Below are positions 6,910-11,236 of a DNA stretch of 11,236 nt, piece by piece. This DNA comes from an uncultured Rhodocyclaceae bacterium. Its GTDB lineage: Bacteria; Pseudomonadota; Gammaproteobacteria; Burkholderiales; Rhodocyclaceae. Within the stretch, counting starts at the first letter, position 1, and every line of letters begins with the position of its first letter. The position numbers were made by a program, and so were the translations under genes. Below the pieces are notes generated by a model. That model had not been told where the DNA came from. It saw only the letters and a list, made by a program, of their open reading frames with translations, and searched no databases. The DNA lies in the NCBI GenBank assembly GCA_937892345.1, contig CALAGF010000211.1:1-11236 (forward strand). The letters run 5' to 3'.

Positions 6910-7485
6910 TCAGCGATTCGACGGCCCGAGGAATTCCTCTATCCTCGCCAGCAAATCGCGATCGTCCGGGCTGGTCAGGCTGGTGAAGGCCAGTACCTTG
7001 CTGCCATCACGGTTGATCAGGTATTTGTGAAAATTCCACTTCGGGCGGCTGCCGGTGATCTCGATCAGTTGCCGGTAGAACGGATTCGCCCCGGTGCCGC
7101 GCACGACCGTCTTGCCGACCATGGGAAACTCGACGCCATAGGTCAACCGGCAGAAATCGGCAATTTCCTTGTTGCTGCCGGGCTCTTGCTCGCCGAAGTC
7201 ATTGGAGGGGAAACCCAGCACCACCAGACCCCGGTCTTTCAAACGGGCGTACAACTTTTCCAGACCGTCGTACTGGGAGGTGAATCCGCAATAACTTGCC
7301 GTGTTCACCACCAGAATCACCTTGCCTGCGTACTGGCAAAGTGACATCGGCTTGCCGTCCTGCAAGGAGACGAATTGATGATCAAGGAGCGCTGGGCATT
7401 GCCCGGCAGCTGATGCTTCGGTCGCCACCACGGCACACCCCACCATTCCGACAATCCCCAACCACCGACCCATCTTGGACAACAT
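6910..7485 (-). CDS. Exported glutathione peroxidase family protein (thiol peroxidase)
   Basis: About 191 residues. It reduces hydrogen peroxide or lipid hydroperoxides with a catalytic cysteine. Counting from the third Met, the signature NTASYCGFTSQY holds peroxidatic Cys66. GFPSNDFGEQEPG provides the conserved Gln100, and KWNFHKYLI provides Trp150 and Asn151. A second cysteine in IADFC (Cys112) is where thioredoxin-dependent members carry the resolving cysteine, so thioredoxin-like proteins are the likely reductant. The N-terminus (LGIVGMVGCAVVATEASAAG) is a secretion signal, so the enzyme is probably periplasmic, unlike the usual cytoplasmic BtuE type. Three ATGs lie in tandem (7491, 7488, 7485). 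AAGGAG is too close to the first, and 7485 has the best spacing (7 nt). It is the first gene left of the divergent control region and is likely driven by the TTGACA promoter there. Protection of the envelope from lipid peroxides is inferred. Confidence 0.92.
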   Translation of the reverse strand: MLSKMGRWLGIVGMVGCAVVATEASAAGQCPALLDHQFVSLQDGKPMSLCQYAGKVILVVNTASYCGFTSQYDGLEKLYARLKDRGLVVLGFPSNDFGEQEPGSNKEIADFCRLTYGVEFPMVGKTVVRGTGANPFYRQLIEITGSRPKWNFHKYLINRDGSKVLAFTSLTSPDDRDLLARIEEFLGPSNR

Positions 7486-7500
7486 CATCATTCTCCTTGT

Positions 7501-7515
7501 TTTGTCCTGGACAAA
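7501..7515. promoter_or_regulatory. 15-bp perfect palindrome, candidate regulator site in the peroxidase leader
   Basis: TTTGTCC-T-GGACAAA is a perfect inverted repeat just upstream of the peroxidase ribosome-binding site. A near-identical copy (one mismatch) lies at 7575-7589 by the merR start, and a TTTGTTC half-site lies at 7523-7529, 22 bp from the first half-site. The same motif near both divergent genes suggests binding by the adjacent MerR-type regulator. Confidence 0.55.
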
Positions 7516-7531
7516 TTAAGCATTTGTTCGT

Positions 7532-7560
7532 AACATAACGATCAGCAATTGAATTGTCAA
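7532..7560 (-). promoter_or_regulatory. Leftward sigma-70 promoter for the peroxidase (and possibly the operon)
   Basis: On the minus strand TTGACA (7560-7555, perfect -35 consensus) is followed after exactly 17 bp by TATGTT (7537-7532, four of six -10 matches). Transcription would start near 7525, leaving a leader of about 40 nt to the peroxidase start. The -35 box lies inside the first of three 11-bp repeats, so a repressor bound there would block polymerase. Confidence 0.6.
7548..7554 (+). promoter_or_regulatory. Weak candidate -10 box for the merR-type gene
   Basis: TTGAAT (7549-7554) is a four-of-six -10 match, 18 bp after TTGTTC (7525-7530), which matches only half of the -35 consensus. 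It would start transcription near 7561 and place the 11-bp repeats over the start site, consistent with autorepression. The assignment is tentative. Confidence 0.25.
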
Positions 7561-7585
7561 CGGTTTGTCTAACTTTTGTTCAGGA
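7553..7585. promoter_or_regulatory. Three tandem 11-bp direct repeats, CarH/LitR-type operator candidate
   Basis: ATTGTCAACGG (7553-7563), TTTGTCTAACT (7564-7574) and TTTGTTCAGGA (7575-7585) are contiguous, with the shared core (T/A)TTGT(C/T) at exact 11-bp spacing. Three 11-bp direct repeats bound by a regulator tetramer and covering a -35 element is the known operator design of the B12 photoreceptor CarH. Here the first repeat contains the -35 box of the leftward promoter and the last ends in the ribosome-binding site of the regulator gene. The adjacent gene encodes a protein with CarH signatures, so it is the obvious ligand. Confidence 0.6.
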
Positions 7586-7591
7586 CAAATA

Positions 7592-8542
7592 ATGAACACC
7601 TCCAGTTTTAACATCGCAGCTGTCGAGCGGGATACCGGGCTTTCCAAAGACGTACTGCGTGTGTGGGAACGGCGTTACGGCTTTCCCGCTCCCGAACGCG
7701 ACGACAAGGGCGAACGCCTTTATCCCGCCGACCAGGTGGAACGCCTGCGCCTGATCAAGCGCCTGATGGATCAAGGCCACCGGCCCGGAAAACTGCTCGC
7801 AGCCACCCCCGAAGAACTGGCCTTACTGACGCCTCGCAGCGCTGCATCCAAGGCCCAGTCAAACCGTTCAAGCGATACCGCAGCACTCGACGATTTAATC
7901 AACCTGATCCGCCAGCACGATGGCAATGGCTATATGCAGGCCATGCAGCAGCGTCTTGGCAAGCAGGGGCTGCAAACTTTTGTCCAGGACACGGTTGCGC
8001 CGCTGACCTGGCGCATCGGTGAAGCCTGGGAAGCTGGCCGTATTGAGGTTTTCGAAGAGCACATGTTCACCGAACTGACCAAACGCCTGCTGCGCCAGGC
8101 CATCGTCAGCCTGCCCGGCGGCACGCAGCGACCTCGCATCCTGCTGACCAGCGTGCCCGAAGAGCAACACGTGCTGGGTCTGTTGATGGCGGAGTCGCTC
8201 TTTGCCCTGGAGGGTGCGGAATGCATTCCGCTAGGTACCCAGATGCCGATTCTGGAAATCGTCCGCGCCGCAGCGGCACATCAGGCGGACATCGTCGCCC
8301 TGTCCTTCTCGATCGCCTTTGCAAACCGCCAGATTCCCGGGCTGCTGCAACACCTGCGCAGCCTGCTGCCGCCAGGCGTTGCCCTCTGGGCAGGCGGCGC
8401 CGGCGTACAGCGCACACCGGAACAGGAAGGCATCAGCCTGATACATACCTTGGAAGCCGCACTGGAGGAACTGGCGGCATGGCGAGAGGCTGCCGGTGAA
8501 AATCGGCCAAAAACACTGATCGGGGCGAGCGCCTTGCAATGA
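7592..8542 (+). CDS. MerR-family regulator with cobalamin-binding domain (CarH/LitR-like light sensor candidate)
   Basis: A 316-residue transcription regulator. Residues 5-70 form a MerR winged-helix DNA-binding domain (NIAAVERDTGLSKDVLRVWERRYG and the following wing). A variable linker (about 80-96), a helical cap domain (about 97-175) and a Rossmann-like B12-binding domain (about 181-300) follow. The cap motif W-x9-EH (Trp146, Glu156, His157) and the cobalamin ligand motif ExHxxG (Glu191, His193, Gly196) are complete, so adenosylcobalamin binding and light sensing are likely. The residue after Trp146 is Glu, where Thermus CarH has the His132 that coordinates cobalt after photolysis. ATG 7592 is preceded by AGGA at good spacing; an in-frame TTG at 7565 lies within the operator repeats and is less likely. 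It is divergent to the peroxidase and lipid operon, which it probably represses in the dark. A sensor of cobalamin status not involving light is the main alternative. Confidence 0.93.
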   Translation: MNTSSFNIAAVERDTGLSKDVLRVWERRYGFPAPERDDKGERLYPADQVERLRLIKRLMDQGHRPGKLLAATPEELALLTPRSAASKAQSNRSSDTAALDDLINLIRQHDGNGYMQAMQQRLGKQGLQTFVQDTVAPLTWRIGEAWEAGRIEVFEEHMFTELTKRLLRQAIVSLPGGTQRPRILLTSVPEEQHVLGLLMAESLFALEGAECIPLGTQMPILEIVRAAAAHQADIVALSFSIAFANRQIPGLLQHLRSLLPPGVALWAGGAGVQRTPEQEGISLIHTLEAALEELAAWREAAGENRPKTLIGASALQ

Positions 8543-8549
8543 AAATCGC

Positions 8550-8584
8550 GAAGTCGCGGGCGCAGGCCCTAAAATGCCGACTTC
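8550..8584. repeat. Short inverted repeat between merR-type gene and rfaE2
   Basis: GAAGTCG (8550-8556) and CGACTTC (8578-8584) are perfect 7-bp arms separated by 21 nt, followed by AGCTTTT. It could be a weak terminator for the regulator gene or chance. The loop contains the TAAAAT box. Confidence 0.3.
8570..8575 (+). promoter_or_regulatory. Candidate -10 box (TAAAAT) for rfaE2
   Basis: TAAAAT matches five of six -10 positions. No good -35 is seen. It would start transcription near 8582, which leaves about 22 nt to ATG 8604 and makes the earlier ATG at 8574 unlikely as the translation start. Confidence 0.35.
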
Positions 8585-8603
8585 AGCTTTTCACCATGCC
8601 GCC

Positions 8604-9092
8604 ATGAACTACCCGATCCCCGATTTCGAACACAAAATCTGCTCGCCGGCGCAGTTGACCGAAAGAGCAGCCTCGCTCGCCAGACCGCTGGTTTTTACCA
8701 ATGGCTGTTTCGATATTCTGCATCGCGGTCACGTCACCTATCTCGCGCAGGCGGCAGCACTGGGCGCAAGTCTGGTGGTTGCACTCAATACCGATGCCTC
8801 GGTCAAGCGCCTGGGCAAGGGTGACGAGCGCCCGGTGAACACGCTGGAAGACCGCTTGGCAGTGATGGCGGCGCTGGACTGCGTAGCGCTGGTTACCTGG
8901 TTTGATGAGGACACGCCCCTGCAGCGCATTCTGGCTTGTCGCCCCGAGGTGCTGGTCAAGGGCGGAGACTGGCCGGTGGACAAGATTGTCGGCTGTTCAG
9001 AAGTACAAACCTGGGGCGGCAGCGTGCACTCCATCCCCTTTATTCACCAGAAATCGACAACCGCCCTGCTGGAAAAAATTCGCCGCCTCTGA
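8604..9092 (+). CDS. rfaE2: D-glycero-beta-D-manno-heptose 1-phosphate adenylyltransferase
   Basis: A 162-residue cytoplasmic nucleotidyltransferase that joins ATP and heptose 1-phosphate to make ADP-heptose for the lipopolysaccharide inner core. Motifs: TNGCFDILHRGHVTYLAQA (32-50) with the HxGH nucleotide-binding signature as HRGH (40-43), NTDASVKRLGKG.ERPVN (62-79), VLVKGGDW (116-123) and the STT motif (151-153). In E. coli this activity is the C-terminal half of HldE. Here it stands alone at full single-domain length, as in many betaproteobacteria where the kinase is a separate gene. ATG 8604 was chosen over ATG 8574 because the earlier one overlaps a TAAAAT promoter-like box and family proteins begin near this point. 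The ribosome-binding motif is weak. The gene is 61 nt downstream of the regulator, is not obviously part of its circuit, and its last codons contain a terminator for the opposite gene. Confidence 0.93.
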   Translation: MNYPIPDFEHKICSPAQLTERAASLARPLVFTNGCFDILHRGHVTYLAQAAALGASLVVALNTDASVKRLGKGDERPVNTLEDRLAVMAALDCVALVTWFDEDTPLQRILACRPEVLVKGGDWPVDKIVGCSEVQTWGGSVHSIPFIHQKSTTALLEKIRRL

Positions 9093-9106
9093 GACTCAGG
9101 GCGGCG
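9073..9106 (-). terminator. Rho-independent terminator of the HDOD gene, inside the 3' end of rfaE2
   Basis: CGCCGCC (9081-9087) and GGCGGCG (9100-9106) form a 7-bp GC stem, extended inside by CTGA/TCAG. Read leftward, the hairpin is followed directly by AATTTTTT (9080-9073). This is the standard terminator form for the leftward HDOD gene ending at 9134. The stem and T tract coincide with the last codons and stop of rfaE2. In the rightward direction no T tract follows. Confidence 0.8.
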
Positions 9107-9133
9107 AAGGAGGGGCTGTATCAGTAAGTCGCG

Positions 9134-9982
9134 TCAGCCGCCCAAGGCGGCTTTGAGCGAGGCAACTTCCTCTTCGGACTCTTCGATAATTTCGGCCAGC
9201 GCATCGTCGTCGAACAAGGTATCCAGCATGCTGGTATCCACGGCATCGCCGAACGCAGGATCACGCCAGAAGGAAGTCCGGTTGGCGATCTTGTTCGCAA
9301 CGTAGATCACGTCGGACAAGGTTTTCACTTCGGTGATTTCGCGTTCGGTTTCGTGAGCAAGCACTGCCTCGAGCACCGACTCCGGCGAACCCAGGGCAGA
9401 CAGCAAGGCATGACCGATGTTGTCATGCCATTGCACCAGCAGGGACTGCATTTCTGCCTTGTCGTTGACCAGTTCCGGGAAAGCCGCTGCGCGTGACAGC
9501 AAATAAAAGACGCCCAGATCGTGCACCAGGCCAGTGAACATTGCCTCGTCGCCATTGATCTTCGCCAGCTTCCTGGCCAGCACCCGAGACAAGGCCGCGA
9601 CATGCGAGGTGTGCACCCAAAGCCGCTCGGAAAACTCTTCGAAGGGCAACATCTGCTTCGACTGCAGCAACTGTTCCATGGCAACTGCAAATGACACGGT
9701 ACGGACCGCTTCCATGCCAACCCGCATGATGGCCGTTTTGACGTCGGCAATCTCGCGTCCGGACGGATTCATCGCCACCGAATTCGCCATCTTGATGATC
9801 TTGGCGCTCATCAAGGGCTCGGCACCCACCAGTTTGGCCAGTTGCTCGACACTCAGATTGGGATCCTTGAGTGCGGTCCTGACCTGAAACGTAATATCGA
9901 GAAAAGTCGGAAACGAAATCTCCGAGCCGGAAAGGTCACGGGCGATATCTTCGAGAATCTTGAAACTGGCTGTACTGCTCAT
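9134..9982 (-). CDS. HDOD domain protein
   Basis: A 282-residue single-domain HDOD protein. The HDOD core spans about residues 20-220, beginning SFPTFLDITFQVRTALKDPNLSVEQLAKLVGAEPLMSAKIIKMANS, which is the family's N-terminal helical part. GLVHDLGVFYLL (151-162) retains the HD pair at 154-155, with further histidines at 124, 127, 186 and 191. HDOD proteins generally are not shown to be active phosphodiesterases; they act in signalling, motility, stress or competence control. The C-terminus is acidic (DDDALAEIIEESEEE). There is no attached receiver, GGDEF or EAL domain, so any input must come from a partner. The start at 9982 has AGGGG 7 nt upstream. It is monocistronic, convergent with rfaE2, and separated from hsdR by 243 nt. 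Role unknown. Confidence 0.93.
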   Translation of the reverse strand: MSSTASFKILEDIARDLSGSEISFPTFLDITFQVRTALKDPNLSVEQLAKLVGAEPLMSAKIIKMANSVAMNPSGREIADVKTAIMRVGMEAVRTVSFAVAMEQLLQSKQMLPFEEFSERLWVHTSHVAALSRVLARKLAKINGDEAMFTGLVHDLGVFYLLSRAAAFPELVNDKAEMQSLLVQWHDNIGHALLSALGSPESVLEAVLAHETEREITEVKTLSDVIYVANKIANRTSFWRDPAFGDAVDTSMLDTLFDDDALAEIIEESEEEVASLKAALGG

Positions 9983-10049
9983 TTATTAACCCCTGGAATC
10001 AAAACGGTTGTATGGAACAAAAACCGTAAACAACACTGGAACACACCTG

Positions 10050-10127
10050 CCTATATAGGTTTTTCATGGCACGCCGCCATTTTTGTGTAAATAAAACACC
10101 AGGAAACATTGATTTTTTTACATTCTA
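10050..10127 (-). promoter_or_regulatory. Probable HDOD promoter region
   Basis: Two leftward -10 candidates are visible: TAGAAT (10127-10122, five of six matches, next to the large hairpin) and TATATA (10057-10052, inside the palindrome CCTATATAGG at 10050-10059). Neither has a convincing -35. An inverted repeat ATGGC-N5-GCCAT at 10066-10080 could be an operator. The distal start would give a leader of about 130 nt, the proximal one about 60 nt. Confidence 0.3.
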
Positions 10128-10171
10128 CCCGACCAAAGCAGGCACCGCGAAGCGGTGCGGGTTTGGTCGGG
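10128..10171. repeat. Large intergenic stem-loop downstream of hsdR
   Basis: CCCGACCAAA (10128-10137) pairs perfectly with TTTGGTCGGG (10162-10171). Inside it CACCGC pairs with GCGGTG around a GAA loop, with a small asymmetric bulge between the two stems. No T tract follows directly on either strand. It may end hsdR transcription or protect its mRNA, or be a REP-like dispersed element. The adjoining sequence 10172-10191 (GCGACAAGCGAAGCGCGTC) has a second imperfect dyad around GAA, which supports the REP-like reading. Confidence 0.65.
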
Positions 10172-10225
10172 CGACAAGCGAAGCGCGTCAGGAACCTTGC
10201 AAGCCTGAGACTGGCCCTATTTCAA

Positions 10226-11236
10226 TCAGACTTGCCCGCCCACGCCTTTAAACTTCTCAACAAAAGCTGCGATCTTCTGGAAAACGCTAAGCTTCGTTTT
10301 CAGGAATTGCGGATTCAGCGGACTCATCTTCGGCAGGATCGCATTGAGTTCCGTGCCATTGTCGCTGGCAAACTCCCGCTTCAGCGAGGTGGTGATATAG
10401 CGCCGTGCCGCCTCGGCATTCAGGTTTTCGGTGCTGATCAGTTCTTGCGCCTCACGCTGCTGTTCGGCTTGGGCAAAAGTGAAGAAGGCGTCGATCACGC
10501 TGGCCTTGTTGCCAATATTGTCAAGATCGGTCTGATTGATGAAGTCGATCAGCAGGCTTTCCTTGGCTCGGTTGCCAAGGCTGGCACGGATCACCCGGCG
10601 CACGTCATCTACCAGTTCGGACTTGCTCTTGATTGTCTTGTTGTGCTCGAAGATCAGCTCCAGGATGTAGTCCAGATTGATTTCCTGTGACTTCAACAGG
10701 TCTACTTCAAAGACCACATCATCCCAGTCGATAGTGGATCTTTCCTTCTCTGCGCCCGCTTTTTCGCGGCGCAGCCAGTCGCGCACGTCGTTATAAGTGG
10801 ATCGGTAATCCTGAATTTTCCGGTCGGCAGGCAGCTTGATCGCCTGCAGTGCAGTCAGCCCCTCATCGTTCAGATAGTGCTTGGCCTTGAATGCTTCGAC
10901 CGCTGCCGGGTCGGTCATGTCGATGCCCTGCAACTCCTTCAGGCTGGCGAACTCGTCATAGTTCTGCAACACGTTTTCAACGCGCAAATACTCGCCAAAC
11001 AGCTTGGCGAAGGCCTTTTTGTCCGCTTCCATTTCAATACCCGATGGATCGGGAAAGCGGGTTTCCAACTCGTTCACCACGGCTACAAAACCACGCCGCG
11101 CCTCACCCGTGGCCGCATCGGTGAAGCCTTCCATGTATTCCTTGTAGCTCTTCTCCAGCACCACGTTCTTGGTGTTCTTGTCGCCAAACAAGGTAATGGC
11201 ATCTACCGTGGCCTGTTCCAGATCGCGGAAAGTGAC
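10226..11236 (-). CDS. hsdR: Type I restriction enzyme HsdR subunit, C-terminal part (start beyond right edge)
   Basis: The frame is open from the right edge and ends at 10226, giving 336 residues of a protein that normally has about 1000. The visible part begins VTFRDLEQATVDAITLFGDKNTKNVVLEKSYKEYMEGF, the conserved HsdR region after the helicase domains. The charged helical C-terminal domain typical of EcoR124-type (type IC-like) R subunits follows, where HsdR contacts the HsdM/HsdS methylase core. The nuclease and DEAD-box motor domains lie outside the window. HsdR cleaves DNA lacking the host methylation pattern after ATP-driven translocation. An in-frame TTG at 11191 is an ordinary Leu codon, not a start. 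The reading frame is intact as far as seen. It marks the edge of a probable restriction or defence locus to the right, with no visible link to the lipid operon. Confidence 0.9.
   Translation of the reverse strand, partial: VTFRDLEQATVDAITLFGDKNTKNVVLEKSYKEYMEGFTDAATGEARRGFVAVVNELETRFPDPSGIEMEADKKAFAKLFGEYLRVENVLQNYDEFASLKELQGIDMTDPAAVEAFKAKHYLNDEGLTALQAIKLPADRKIQDYRSTYNDVRDWLRREKAGAEKERSTIDWDDVVFEVDLLKSQEINLDYILELIFEHNKTIKSKSELVDDVRRVIRASLGNRAKESLLIDFINQTDLDNIGNKASVIDAFFTFAQAEQQREAQELISTENLNAEAARRYITTSLKREFASDNGTELNAILPKMSPLNPQFLKTKLSVFQKIAAFVEKFKGVGGQV

Noticed and set aside
7565..7591. TTG start for the MerR-type gene, nine codons upstream
   Set aside because: It lies within the operator repeats and has no ribosome-binding motif, whereas ATG 7592 has AGGA at proper spacing and matches the usual MerR N-terminus.
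8574..8603. Earlier ATG for rfaE2
   Set aside because: The ATG overlaps a TAAAAT promoter-like box, and the ten extra residues do not resemble the family N-terminus. It is not fully excluded.
1..11236. CRISPR arrays, tRNA/rRNA genes, insertion sequences
   Set aside because: No regularly spaced identical repeats, tRNA-like cloverleaf, transposase frame or flanking terminal repeats were seen.

Overview
The window comes from a GC-rich proteobacterium. Protein style, separate (unfused) rfaE2, and TAAAAT/TAGAAT-type promoter boxes suggest a betaproteobacterium, possibly Rhodocyclales. That placement is inferred from family resemblance by eye, not from a search.

Layout. Positions 1-6812 hold a tightly packed leftward gene string. 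In transcription order it is: FAD-dependent oxidoreductase, DUF1365 protein, CFA-synthase-like methyltransferase, chalcone-isomerase-like exported protein, MFS_2/GPH-type transporter, DUF3833 lipoprotein, short-chain dehydrogenase, and an NTF2/SnoaL-like protein cut by the left edge. Junctions are 3-7 nt gaps, a 1 nt gap, or 4-8 nt overlaps, so this is almost certainly one operon. Upstream, 97 nt away and on the same strand, lies an exported glutathione peroxidase (6910-7485). The 100 nt region 7492-7591 is divergent: leftward to the peroxidase and operon, rightward to a MerR-family regulator with a cobalamin-binding domain (7592-8542). It is followed by rfaE2 (ADP-heptose synthesis), a convergent HDOD gene (9134-9982), a 243 nt intergenic region with a large hairpin, and the C-terminal part of a type I restriction HsdR subunit entering from the right edge.

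How the genes may work together. The regulator carries both sequence signatures of adenosylcobalamin photoreceptors of the CarH/LitR type (W-x9-EH at 146-157 and ExHxxG at 191-196). The divergent region contains three head-to-tail 11-bp repeats (7553-7585), the operator architecture known for CarH. The first repeat contains a perfect TTGACA -35 box of a leftward promoter (TTGACA-N17-TATGTT). The simplest reading is a light- or B12-controlled switch that represses the peroxidase and the lipid operon in the dark and releases them in light. The operon resembles the methyltransferase/flavoprotein/DUF1365 lipid-modification clusters linked elsewhere to furan fatty acid formation and to singlet-oxygen or light responses. 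Here it carries additional exported, lipoprotein and transport components. The methyltransferase lacks two of the residues expected for the bicarbonate site of true cyclopropane synthases, which favours a C-methylation (UfaM-like) product over cyclopropanation.

rfaE2, HDOD and hsdR look unrelated to this system. A rho-independent terminator for the HDOD gene is embedded in the last codons of rfaE2. No stretch over 300 nt lacks a gene, and no tRNA, rRNA, CRISPR array or insertion sequence was seen.
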